Below are positions 49,148 through 57,582 of a DNA stretch of 64,000 bases, piece after piece. The stretch lies in NCBI GenBank assembly GCA_035948855.1, contig DASZIT010000148.1:1-64000 (forward strand), read 5' to 3'. The stretch comes from DASZIT01 sp035948855 (lineage in GTDB: Bacteria > Actinomycetota > Acidimicrobiia > Acidimicrobiales > RAAP-2). The stretch's first letter is position 1. Each line of letters begins with the position of its first letter. Position numbers and translations under genes: made by a program. The notes beneath the pieces are model-generated. The model made no database searches and had not been told where the DNA came from. It worked only from the letters and a program-made list of their open reading frames with translations.

Positions 49148-52100
49148 GTGACGCTGAAGGACAAGTACGCGGCGCCCGAGGGACGGGTCCTGTTGTCAGG
49201 AATCGACGCCATCGTCAGAGCCATCCTCGACCAACGGCGTCTGGACATCAGCCGGGGCTTGGACACCGCCGCGTTCGTCAGCGGTTACGAAGGTTCACCA
49301 CTCGGCGGCCTCGACCTCGAGATGCAGCGAAACCAAGCCCTGCTCGATGCGGTCGGCATCGTGATGAGCCCGGGCCTGAACGAAGAATTGGCCGCCACCG
49401 CGGTGGCCGGCACCCAACTCCTCGTCGAGCTCCCGGGGCGCCGGCACCGCGGAGTCGTCGGGTTCTGGTACGGCAAGAACCCGGGGCTCGACCGGTCGGC
49501 CGACGCCATCCGGCACGGCAATCTGTCGGGGACGGCGCCGCTCGGGGGGGCGGTGGCCTGGATCGGCGACGACCCGACCTGCAAGTCGTCGACCGTGCCG
49601 AGCTCGTGTGAATACATGGCCCAGAGCCTCATGGTTCCGCTGCTGGCGCCGTCCACCGTCGCCGAGGTCCGCGAACTCGGGCTCCACGCGGTGGCCCTCT
49701 CCCGCTTCGCCGGCACCTGGTCGGCGGTGAAGGTGGTGGCCGACGTCGCCGACGGGGCCGGCACCGTCGACCTCACCGACCCGGCCGGGTGGGTCCCCGC
49801 CCCCGACCTCTCCCGCCCGTTCCGACCGGCGACGTTGCTCGGGGCCCAGTCGATGGCGGCCGAACAGGATCTGATGGAAGTGCGGCTCCCGAGGGCGGCG
49901 GAGTACGCCGTCGCCACCTCGTTGAACCGGGTCACCTACCAGCCGGTCCGTCCCCGCCTCGGGATAGTCGCTTCCGGCCAGGCCTATGCCGCCCTCCGCC
50001 GGGCCCTGGTCGATCTCGGGATCGACGAGGAGGGACTCGAGCGGCTGGGCATCCGCTTGGTGAAGGTGGCCATGCTCTGGCCGGGAGACCCCGAGCACCT
50101 GAGACGGTTGCTGGCCGGGCTCGAAGAGGTGGTGGTGATCGAGGACAAGGTGGCATTCCTCGAGACCCAGGTGAAAGACGCCTTCTACCGGCACCCCCAC
50201 GCGCCGCTGGTGGTGGGCAAGCGCGACCCCGAGGGTCGCCCACTGGTTATCGAGCACTCGGCGGTGACCAGCGATCTGGTGGCCAGGGTGCTGGCCGCCC
50301 GGCTCGGGGACCAACTCCCGGAGCCCGCCCGCCGACATCTGGCCCGACTGGACGCCACCGAGCGGCTCCGGGTGGACACGGCTCCCCTGGCCTCCCGGAC
50401 CCCCTACTTCTGTTCGGGATGTCCTCACAATCTTTCGACCCGGGCCGATGACGACGCTCTGGTCGGCATGGGCATCGGATGTCACATCATGGCGTCACTC
50501 GACGCCCACGGCCGGGGTCACCCGGTCGGCTTCACCCAGATGGGCGGCGAGGGTGCCCAATGGAACGGGCTGTTCCCGTTCACCGACGACGCCCACTTCG
50601 TCCAGAACCTCGGCGATGGGACGTTCTTCCACTCCGGCTCCCTGGCCGTCCGGGCGGCGGTGGACAGCGGCGCGAATATCACCTACAAGCTGCTCTACAA
50701 CTATTCGGTGGCCATGACCGGCGGCCAGGACCCGGTCGGCATCATGCCGGTGCCCGAGTTGACCCGGTCCTTGGCCCTCGAGGGCGTGAAGCGGATTGTG
50801 GTGGCCACCGCCGATCCCACCACCTACCGGGGAGTCGCCCTCGACCCCATCGCCGAGGTCCGGCACCGCGACGAGCTCGATCAGATCCAGGCGGAGTTGG
50901 CCGCCACCCCCGGGGTCACCGTGCTCGTCTACGACGACCGCTGTGCCGCCGAGGAACGCCGGTTGCGTAAGCGCGACAAGCTCCCGACGCCGGCCATGCG
51001 GCTGTGGATCAACGAACGGGTGTGCGAGGGGTGCGGCGACTGCGGTGAGAAATCGTCCTGCCTGTCGGTGGTGCCGGTTCACACCGAGTTCGGCCGGAAG
51101 ACGACCATCCACCAGGGGTCGTGCAACCAGGACTATTCGTGCCTGCAGGGCGACTGCCCCTCCTTCGTCGAGGTCTTCCCGAAGCGGCGGGCAACCGCGG
51201 GGGCGAAACGGCCGGCTGTCGCCGAGCCGCCGGTGGAACTGGTGCCGCCGGTCGGAAAGGTTGCCGGCGACGACCTTCTCATCCGGATGCCTGGCATCGG
51301 GGGGACCGGCGTCGTCACCATCTCCCGGATCCTGCAGATGGCCGCGGTCCTCGACGGGCTGTTTGCCGCCGGAGTCGAGCAGACCGGTCTCGCCCAAAAG
51401 GGCGGTCCGGTGATGTCCGACCTGCGCATCTCCTCTCACCCCATCGACGCCGCCATCCGGGCCGGAGGCCGAAGTGTCGACGTCCTGCTCGCCTTCGACC
51501 CGCTGGGGGCCGCCGATCCGGGCACCCTGGCCACCGCCGACCGGCGGCGAACGGTACTGGTGATGAATACCGCCGAAGTCGCCACCGCCCGGATGGTGAC
51601 CGACCCCACCGTCAGCTTTCCCGACCCGGCCAAGTTGGTGGCCCGGGTCGAGCGGGATACCCGCGGTGGCGACAACCTCTACTTGGACGCCGACTGGATC
51701 GCCGAGAAGATCTCCGACCACCTGGCCACCAACATGGTCCTCACCGGGGCCGCCTTCCAGCACGGGTGCCTGCCCATCACCGCCGGGGCGATCGAAGAGG
51801 CCATCCGGCTCAACGGCATTGCCGTGCCGGCGAACCTCGCCGCCTTCCGTTGGGGTCGGGCGGCGGTCATCGATCCCGCCGGCGTCCGCCTGGCGCTGGC
51901 CCCGACCGAGCGGGGACCGTCAGCGATCGGTGACGCCGCCCGCCGGCTGCTCGCCGACCATCCGGTCCCCGACATCCTCCGACCCGCCCTCGAGCGGCGG
52001 CTCGACGATCTGATCGACTACCAGAGCCCCGGGTATGCCAGCAAGTATCTGGGCGAAGTGCTCTCGGTGTTGTTTGCCGAACAGGCCCAGGCGCCGAGCC

Positions 52101-52624
52101 CGGAGCTGCCGGTCACTGCCGCCTTCGCCGTCGGGCTGTACAAGCTGTTGGCCTACAAGGACGAGTACGAAGTCGCCCGGCTCCACCTCGACACCTGGGA
52201 ACGGGCCAAGCTGACCGATGAGTTCGGGCCCGGAGCGCGGCTGCGGGTGATGCTCCAGCCTCCGCTGCTGAAACGGCTGGGACTGCGCCGCAAGATCAGC
52301 CTGGGTCCGGCGACCCGCCCCGCCTTTCGGGTGTTGCACGCCGCCCGCCACCTGCGGGGCACACCGTTCGATCCGTTCGGCCATACCCGGATGCGCCGAA
52401 TCGAGCAGGAGCTGGTCCCCGAGTACCGCGAGCTGGTTGGCCAGGCCATCGTTCATCTGAACCCAGCCAATGCGGCATCGGTGGCGGCGGTGGCCGAGCT
52501 CCCCGACCTCATCCGGGGCTACGAGGGAGTCAAGCTCGCTGGCATCGATCGATTCCGGTCCGAGAGCGCGATCCGACTCCGGGAAGTCTTCGAAAGCGAT
52601 CGGTCGCCGGTCCGGTCGGCCTGA
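49148..52624 (+). CDS. Indolepyruvate/2-oxoacid ferredoxin oxidoreductase, fused subunits
   Basis: A 1158-aa enzyme with fused alpha, beta and gamma parts. The N-terminal pyrimidine-binding part has FVSGYEGSPLGGLDLEMQ. The ThDP part has CSGCPHNLS and GIGCHIMASLD. Ferredoxin-type Cys groups are CEGCGDCGEKSSC and CNQDYSCLQGDCPSF. A gamma-type domain has RMPGIGGTGVVTISRILQ. It decarboxylates 2-oxoacids to acyl-CoA and passes electrons to ferredoxin. The start is GTG 49148. The open frame reaches ATG 48995, but codons there lose GC3 bias. It lies 160 bases after the dehydrogenase gene. Confidence 0.88.
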   Translation: MTLKDKYAAPEGRVLLSGIDAIVRAILDQRRLDISRGLDTAAFVSGYEGSPLGGLDLEMQRNQALLDAVGIVMSPGLNEELAATAVAGTQLLVELPGRRHRGVVGFWYGKNPGLDRSADAIRHGNLSGTAPLGGAVAWIGDDPTCKSSTVPSSCEYMAQSLMVPLLAPSTVAEVRELGLHAVALSRFAGTWSAVKVVADVADGAGTVDLTDPAGWVPAPDLSRPFRPATLLGAQSMAAEQDLMEVRLPRAAEYAVATSLNRVTYQPVRPRLGIVASGQAYAALRRALVDLGIDEEGLERLGIRLVKVAMLWPGDPEHLRRLLAGLEEVVVIEDKVAFLETQVKDAFYRHPHAPLVVGKRDPEGRPLVIEHSAVTSDLVARVLAARLGDQLPEPARRHLARLDATERLRVDTAPLASRTPYFCSGCPHNLSTRADDDALVGMGIGCHIMASLDAHGRGHPVGFTQMGGEGAQWNGLFPFTDDAHFVQNLGDGTFFHSGSLAVRAAVDSGANITYKLLYNYSVAMTGGQDPVGIMPVPELTRSLALEGVKRIVVATADPTTYRGVALDPIAEVRHRDELDQIQAELAATPGVTVLVYDDRCAAEERRLRKRDKLPTPAMRLWINERVCEGCGDCGEKSSCLSVVPVHTEFGRKTTIHQGSCNQDYSCLQGDCPSFVEVFPKRRATAGAKRPAVAEPPVELVPPVGKVAGDDLLIRMPGIGGTGVVTISRILQMAAVLDGLFAAGVEQTGLAQKGGPVMSDLRISSHPIDAAIRAGGRSVDVLLAFDPLGAADPGTLATADRRRTVLVMNTAEVATARMVTDPTVSFPDPAKLVARVERDTRGGDNLYLDADWIAEKISDHLATNMVLTGAAFQHGCLPITAGAIEEAIRLNGIAVPANLAAFRWGRAAVIDPAGVRLALAPTERGPSAIGDAARRLLADHPVPDILRPALERRLDDLIDYQSPGYASKYLGEVLSVLFAEQAQAPSPELPVTAAFAVGLYKLLAYKDEYEVARLHLDTWERAKLTDEFGPGARLRVMLQPPLLKRLGLRRKISLGPATRPAFRVLHAARHLRGTPFDPFGHTRMRRIEQELVPEYRELVGQAIVHLNPANAASVAAVAELPDLIRGYEGVKLAGIDRFRSESAIRLREVFESDRSPVRSA

Positions 52625-52634
52625 GCCGGCTCGA

Positions 52635-53063
52635 TCATTCGTCCAGGTTCGGTCGCCGGGCCCGCTTCCGTTCGGACAGCTGCCGTTTGGCGGTGAGCCG
52701 ACGCTCCTTGGCTCCCTTGGAAGGCCGGGTCGGGCGGCGGGGCTTGTCGACGTGGAGGGCGGCGGCCACCCGTTCGGCGAACCGGGTCACCGCCAGTTGC
52801 CGGTTGCGCCCCTGGGACCGCTCATCGTCGGCGACCACCCTGACCTCGGGACCCAGCTTGTCGAGGAGCCGGGCCCGCTGACGGGGTCCGAGGGAGGGAG
52901 ACCCGGCCACGTCGAAGCGGAGCTCGACCCGGGTATTCACCTTGTTGGCGTGCTGGCCGCCGGGTCCGCCGCTGGGGGTGAAGCGAAACTGGAGCTCGGA
53001 GAGTGGGATGGACAGCGAAGCGGTGATGCGCACCCGGTCGGGACCGGTCGATGGACGGGGCAT
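52635..53063 (-). CDS. arfB: Alternative ribosome-rescue factor ArfB (peptidyl-tRNA hydrolase, GGQ)
   Basis: A 142-aa protein from ATG 53063. It has the catalytic GGQ at residues 35-37 in SGGPGGQHANKVNTRVEL. A basic C-terminal tail follows (RPTRPSKGAKERRLTAKRQL, then SERKRARRPNLDE), which enters the mRNA channel of stalled ribosomes. ArfB/YaeJ/ICT1 frees nascent chains from non-stop ribosomes without a stop codon. It begins 2 bases after the FAH-family gene, so it is co-transcribed with it. Confidence 0.9.
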   Translation of the reverse strand: MPRPSTGPDRVRITASLSIPLSELQFRFTPSGGPGGQHANKVNTRVELRFDVAGSPSLGPRQRARLLDKLGPEVRVVADDERSQGRNRQLAVTRFAERVAAALHVDKPRRPTRPSKGAKERRLTAKRQLSERKRARRPNLDE

Positions 53064-53065
53064 GG

Positions 53066-53962
53066 CTAGGCGGGACCGACCCCATCGGCACCCGGTTCGT
53101 TGACCACCGGGTTGGCCAACTCGCCAATGCCCTCCACCGCGATCCGCACGCGGTCGCCCGCCGCCAGCCAACGAGGCGGGTCGTCCTTCGCCCCCACCCC
53201 GGCCGGTGTCCCGGTGGAGAGGATCATCCCCACCTCCAGGGTGAAGGCGGTCGACAGGTGCTCGATCATCTGGGCACAGCTGAAGACCATGTCTCCGGTG
53301 TGGCCGTCCTGGCGGAGCTCATCGTTGACCCAGGTGCGCACCGACAGGCGCTGGGGGTCCCCGAGCTCGTCGGGGGTCACCAGCCAGGGTCCGCTGGGGC
53401 CGTGGGTGTCGAAGCCCTTCCCCATCATCATGGTCGGGGTCCGCCACTGCCAGTCCCGGACGCTGACGTCATTGACCACCATGAACCCGGCCACCACCTC
53501 GAGGGCCCGGTCGGCGGGCACATGCCGGCACCGCCGGCCGATGACCATGCCCAGCTCGCCCTCGTAGTCGACCTGGGCCGACACCCGGGGAATCTCGATT
53601 CCGGCCCCGGGCCCGATCACACAGGTGGGTTGCTTGGCGAACCAGGTCTGGAACTCGGGCGGCGGGCGACCGAGCTCGCGGCTGTGGGCTTCGTAGTTCT
53701 GGGCGATGGCCAGAAACGACGGGGGCCGGGGTACCGGCGCCAGGAGTTGGGTCGAGCCGATCGGCAGGCGGCGGGCGGAGCTGGCCGGGGCCCGCCCGAG
53801 GGCATCGGCGGCGTCGGGTCCCAGGTCCAACAGGGCGACCATGTCACCGGGAAGCCCGATCACCGGATCGGTCAGGTCGACGATCTCGTCGCCCACCACC
53901 CGGCCGGTCCGGATCCCTTCGTCCAGCATGCTCACCAGTCGCACGGACAGACCGTACGCCAC
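53066..53962 (-). CDS. Fumarylacetoacetate hydrolase-family protein
   Basis: A 298-aa FAH-fold enzyme. The metal ligands are in QVDYEGELGMVIGR (two Glu) and FMVVNDVSVRDWQ (Asp). GPWLVTPDELGDPQRLSVRT and ILSTGTPAGVG are further signatures. Members are fumarylpyruvate or acylpyruvate hydrolases, or decarboxylases, in aromatic catabolism. A 60-residue N-terminal part precedes the catalytic domain. The start may be ATG 53962 or GTG 53944. Only 21 bases separate the first from the divergent SDR start. Confidence 0.87.
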   Translation of the reverse strand: MAYGLSVRLVSMLDEGIRTGRVVGDEIVDLTDPVIGLPGDMVALLDLGPDAADALGRAPASSARRLPIGSTQLLAPVPRPPSFLAIAQNYEAHSRELGRPPPEFQTWFAKQPTCVIGPGAGIEIPRVSAQVDYEGELGMVIGRRCRHVPADRALEVVAGFMVVNDVSVRDWQWRTPTMMMGKGFDTHGPSGPWLVTPDELGDPQRLSVRTWVNDELRQDGHTGDMVFSCAQMIEHLSTAFTLEVGMILSTGTPAGVGAKDDPPRWLAAGDRVRIAVEGIGELANPVVNEPGADGVGPA

Positions 53963-53983
53963 CCGTCGACTTACACTCCTCCA

Positions 53984-54754
53984 ATGTCCGAGAACCTCAC
54001 CCCCGCCCGCACCGCGCCCGGCACCTTCCTCGACGGCCAGGTGGCCCTGGTCACCGGATCATCGTCGGGCATCGGGGCGGCCACCGCCCGCCGGCTGGCC
54101 TCGGAGGGAGCCACGGTGGTGATCAACTCGGTGCACTCGGTGTCGGCCGGAGAGGGACTGGCGGCCGAGCTGCCGATGGCTGACTACGTCCAGGCCGACG
54201 TGGGCGACATCCAACAGGCCCACCGGCTGATCGACACCGTGATCCAACGGCACGGGCGCCTCGATGTCCTCGTCAACAACGCCGGTGTCACCGAGCTCAT
54301 CCCCCACCGGGACCTGGAGGCGGCCACCCCCGAGATATGGCGGCGCATCTTCGACGTCAACGTGATCGGCACCTGGCAGCTGACGGTGGCGGCCGTCCCT
54401 CACCTCATCGCCTCCGGGCGGGGCCAGGTGGTGAACGTGTCCTCGATCGCCGGGGAGCGTCCGACCGGCAGTTCCATCCCCTATGCCTGTTCGAAGGCGG
54501 CGCTCTCCCACATGACCAGACTGCTGGCCAACACCCTGGGTCCCGAGATCCGGGTGAATGCGGTGGCTCCCGGGTTGGTCGACACCCCGTGGACGGCGGA
54601 GTGGGATACCGTCCGGGCGTTCGTCAACGCCCAGGCGCCGCTCCAGCGGACCGCCACCTCCGAGGACGTGGCCGAAGTGATCCTGGGTCTGGTCCGGTCC
54701 TCCTACGTGACCGGGGACGTGGTCCTGGTCGACGGCGGGCTCCATCTTCGCTGA
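53984..54754 (+). CDS. Short-chain dehydrogenase/reductase
   Basis: A 256-aa classical SDR from ATG 53984. The cofactor motif is ALVTGSSSGIGAATARRL (TGxxxGIG), then LDVLVNNAGVTE, the catalytic Ser in VVNVSSIAGE and YACSKAAL with Tyr and Lys. APGLVDTPWTAEW is the C-terminal part and VLVDGGLHL the end. It is an NAD(P)-dependent oxidoreductase of unknown substrate. It diverges from the FAH-family gene, suggesting joint control. Confidence 0.9.
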   Translation: MSENLTPARTAPGTFLDGQVALVTGSSSGIGAATARRLASEGATVVINSVHSVSAGEGLAAELPMADYVQADVGDIQQAHRLIDTVIQRHGRLDVLVNNAGVTELIPHRDLEAATPEIWRRIFDVNVIGTWQLTVAAVPHLIASGRGQVVNVSSIAGERPTGSSIPYACSKAALSHMTRLLANTLGPEIRVNAVAPGLVDTPWTAEWDTVRAFVNAQAPLQRTATSEDVAEVILGLVRSSYVTGDVVLVDGGLHLR

Positions 54755-54777
54755 CCACCGAGCCGGAACCGCAAGGG

Positions 54778-55323
54778 CTAGGGACGCGACTCCCACTCGT
54801 CCCGTCCGAGGCGCCAGATCCCGTGGGGCGACTCCGGGAAGTGGGACATCACCCGCTGCTCGACGAGCGTGAAGCCGAGGCGGGCCGCCACCGCCTCCGA
54901 GCGCGGGTTCTCCGGGAGAATGACGCTGAACACCTCGTCGGCGCCGATCACGTCGAAAGCGTAGCCAACCGCACAGCTGCCAGCCTCGGTGGCGTACCCG
55001 TGTCCCCACTGCCGGGGATCGAGGACCCAGCCGACTTCGATGCCGGGCCAATCCGGCCGCTCCGGTCGATGGAGGCCGGCCCGACCCACCAGCGCTCCGG
55101 TGCTCCGAGTGGCCACTGCCCATTGCCCGGTTCCCCGAAGCTCCCACTGACCCAGCCAGCTGACCATGCCCGACCACGCGTCTTCCCGCGAGAACGACTC
55201 GGGGAGGTGGAGGGCGGCGTGCACCTCCGGGGACAGGAAGATCTCGGTAAAGGCGTCGAGATCGGACTCGACGAACGGACGAAGGACGAGCCGCTCGGTG
55301 GTGAGGGTCGGACAGGCGCTCAC
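54778..55323 (-). CDS. GNAT acetyltransferase (RimJ/RimL type)
   Basis: A 181-aa N-acetyltransferase. TLTTERLVLRPFVESDLDAF is the typical N-terminus. GIEVGWVLDPRQWGHGYATEA is the acetyl-CoA-binding motif A. IGADEVFSVILPENPRSEAVAARLGF is the second (key part PENPRSEAVAARLGF). It acetylates an amine or protein N-terminus. The start is GTG 55323, 3 bases after the OsmC gene, so they form one unit. Confidence 0.88.
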   Translation of the reverse strand: MSACPTLTTERLVLRPFVESDLDAFTEIFLSPEVHAALHLPESFSREDAWSGMVSWLGQWELRGTGQWAVATRSTGALVGRAGLHRPERPDWPGIEVGWVLDPRQWGHGYATEAGSCAVGYAFDVIGADEVFSVILPENPRSEAVAARLGFTLVEQRVMSHFPESPHGIWRLGRDEWESRP

Positions 55324-55326
55324 CGG

Positions 55327-55764
55327 TCAGCCCAACACGGTGTGAATGGGCAGGCCGGCGACCAGCGTGCGGGTCACCGGTGTCCGGTCGGCGATTTCCA
55401 GCAGCCGATCCGTCTGCTCCGAGGTGAGTCCGGCGCCAAAGCGGATCGACCGCTCGACATGTTCCCGTTTGGTCGCTCCCTCACCCACCCGCATGAGGAT
55501 GGACCGCACCCGGATCTGGCCCAGCTCCCACTCCTTGCGTTGGCCGTACATCCGCAGGGTGGCGGCGGTGCACTGGCAGAGGGCGGCCATCAGGAGTTGG
55601 TACGGGTTCGGCCCTTGGTCGTTGCCGCCCACCTCCGGGCCCTCGTCGACCACGAACCGGTGAGCCCCGGCCCGCACCTCGCCCAGGAATCCGGCGGCAC
55701 TGGTCAGCGTGGCCATGGCAACCGGATCGCCAGCTTCGGCTTCGGGGGGCGCTTCGTCGGGCAC
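55327..55764 (-). CDS. OsmC-family protein lacking the usual second cysteine
   Basis: A 145-aa OsmC/YhfA-like protein. NPYQLLMAALCQCTAATLRMY holds the first active-site region (C63, C65). In peroxidase relatives the second Cys lies in a CPV motif; here the sequence is ADRTPVTRTL with Thr128 in its place. Without a resolving Cys a standard hydroperoxide reductase cycle is doubtful. The protein could still bind thiols or act through C63/C65. It is co-transcribed with the GNAT gene. Confidence 0.85.
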   Translation of the reverse strand: MPDEAPPEAEAGDPVAMATLTSAAGFLGEVRAGAHRFVVDEGPEVGGNDQGPNPYQLLMAALCQCTAATLRMYGQRKEWELGQIRVRSILMRVGEGATKREHVERSIRFGAGLTSEQTDRLLEIADRTPVTRTLVAGLPIHTVLG

Positions 55765-55804
55765 GTGATGCAGGTTAGCCAGGCGAGTCGCGCCCCCGGC
55801 TTCG

Positions 55805-56311
55805 CTACCCGGTGGCCAGGCCGCGCAGGTAGGCCGCCTGCCCGACGTGTTGCAGATCGTCGGAGATCACGCTCACCAGCCGGACCCCCAGGGTGACCGG
55901 AGGATCCCAGCGGTCATCGACCACCCGGCTCAGTTCGCTGTCGTTCAGCGTCGACACGAACCGGGTGGTGGCCTGGAAGACCTCGTCGTGGTAGCCGATC
56001 AACAGCTCTCCGGATGTCACCGTCACCTTGGCCACCTCGTCGCTGCCGTGGCCGTACCCGGTCTCCTCGGGGCCGAGGTCGAGCCCGAACCGATTGAACC
56101 AACCGGCGGACGTCCAGACCTGGTCGGTGCTGGCCACCGCGGCCACGTGATCGTCCTGGATGCGGGTCAGGTGCCAGATCAACCAGGCGATCGAGTTGGC
56201 GTCCGGGTCGGGGCGGTAGCACAGCTGGTCGCCGGTCAAGCCATCGACGGCGTGGTGGACCAACTCGTGGATCCGCTCGAAGGCGTCCCGCAGCAATTCG
56301 GCAGTGGTCAT
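55805..56311 (-). CDS. DinB/DUF664-like four-helix metalloprotein
   Basis: A 168-aa DinB-fold protein. It has metal-ligand-like His in WLIWHLTRIQDDH and in DDLQHVGQAAYLRG near the C-terminus. DinB relatives in actinobacteria include mycothiol- or bacillithiol-dependent transferases. ELLRDAFERIHELVHHAVDGL is the first helix (key part ERIHELVHHA). The function is not readable. It diverges from the saccharopine-dehydrogenase-like gene by about 108 bases. Confidence 0.8.
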   Translation of the reverse strand: MTTAELLRDAFERIHELVHHAVDGLTGDQLCYRPDPDANSIAWLIWHLTRIQDDHVAAVASTDQVWTSAGWFNRFGLDLGPEETGYGHGSDEVAKVTVTSGELLIGYHDEVFQATTRFVSTLNDSELSRVVDDRWDPPVTLGVRLVSVISDDLQHVGQAAYLRGLATG

Positions 56312-56418
56312 GACATCGCTCCCTCCAATCCCACAGTAACCGGGCTGCGCCGCACTTCACCAAGGGCGGGAAGGGCCCGACCCGGGACGTTCCCGGCAAC
56401 TCGGTAGCATCGACGGTC

Positions 56419-57573
56419 ATGACGGACACCGATCGCCCCAATGACATCACGCTCCTGGGGGCCACCGGGTTCACCGGTCGGCTGATTGCCCACTACCTCG
56501 ACCAACATGCGCCCGACGACACCCGGATCGTCCTGGCCGGCCGCAACCCGGCCAAGTTGGAGTCGGTCATCGAGGGCATGAACCGCAAAGTTGAGGTGGC
56601 CCGGGTCGACGTCACCGATCCGCCCACCGTCCGGGAGTTGGCCGAATCCACCCGGGTGCTCATCACCACGGTGGGGCCGTACATCGAGCACGGTGAGCCG
56701 GTGGTGGCCGCCTGCGCCGCGGCCGGAACCGACTACCTCGACCTCACCGGCGAACCCGAGTTCCTCGACTTGATGTATCTGAAATACCACGCCACCGCGG
56801 CGTCCACCGGGTCCCGGTTGATCCACTCGGCTGGATTCGACTCCATGCCCCACGACCTCGGCGCCCAGTTCACCGTCGAGCAGCTGCCCGAGGGCGTCCC
56901 CCTCACGGTGACCGGGACGGTGAGGGTCAAGGGCACCTTCTCCGGCGGCACCGCGGCGTCGGCCCTCACCATCCTGTCCCGATACCGCCCGGCGAAATTG
57001 GTGCATGCCGAGCGGATGCAGGTCGAGCCCCTGCCCCCCAACCGAACGGCAAGGATTGTCACCGCCCGCTTGAACAGGAATCCGGAGGGCGACGGTTGGG
57101 TGCTCCCGATGCCGACCATCGATCCGCTGATCGTGGCCCAGTCCGCCCGGGGCCTTCCCCGCTACGGGCCGGATTTCACCTACTGCCACCAAATGGCGGT
57201 CCCCAACCCGGTGGCCGGGGCCGGCATCGCCCTCGGCGCCGGGGCCCTGTTCGGGATCGCCCACATCCGGTCGGCTCGGGAAGCCCTGGTCAAGCTGCGA
57301 CCTTCAGGTTCGGGCCCCACCGATGCCCAGCGCGCCGCCGCCTGGTTCTCGGTGAGGTTCGTGGGCGAAGGGGGGGGAAAGAAGGTGTTGACCGAGGTGG
57401 CCGGGGGCGACCCTGGCTACACCGAGACGTCCAAGATGATCAGCGAAGCCGCGCTCTGTCTCGTCCACGATGCACTGCCTCCGACCGCCGGCCAGGTCAC
57501 CACGGCCATCGCCCTCGGCGCGACACTCCGGGGTCGCCTCGAACGGGCCGGCATGACCTTCCGCATCCTCTGA
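56419..57573 (+). CDS. Saccharopine dehydrogenase NADP-binding-domain protein (trans-acting enoyl reductase-like)
   Basis: A 384-aa oxidoreductase. The N-terminal Rossmann motif is ITLLGATGFTGRLIAHYLDQ, and VLITTVGPYIEHGEPVVAAC and GTDYLDLTGE follow. HSAGFDSMPHDLGAQF is typical of the trans-acting enoyl reductase/saccharopine-dehydrogenase-like family in actinobacteria. Relatives reduce lipid or polyketide double bonds. A moderately hydrophobic segment lies near GAGIALGAGALFGIAHI. It is followed after 9 bases by an L,D-transpeptidase gene, so both may serve envelope metabolism. Confidence 0.87.
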   Translation: MTDTDRPNDITLLGATGFTGRLIAHYLDQHAPDDTRIVLAGRNPAKLESVIEGMNRKVEVARVDVTDPPTVRELAESTRVLITTVGPYIEHGEPVVAACAAAGTDYLDLTGEPEFLDLMYLKYHATAASTGSRLIHSAGFDSMPHDLGAQFTVEQLPEGVPLTVTGTVRVKGTFSGGTAASALTILSRYRPAKLVHAERMQVEPLPPNRTARIVTARLNRNPEGDGWVLPMPTIDPLIVAQSARGLPRYGPDFTYCHQMAVPNPVAGAGIALGAGALFGIAHIRSAREALVKLRPSGSGPTDAQRAAAWFSVRFVGEGGGKKVLTEVAGGDPGYTETSKMISEAALCLVHDALPPTAGQVTTAIALGATLRGRLERAGMTFRIL

Positions 57574-57582
57574 CCGCCAACT

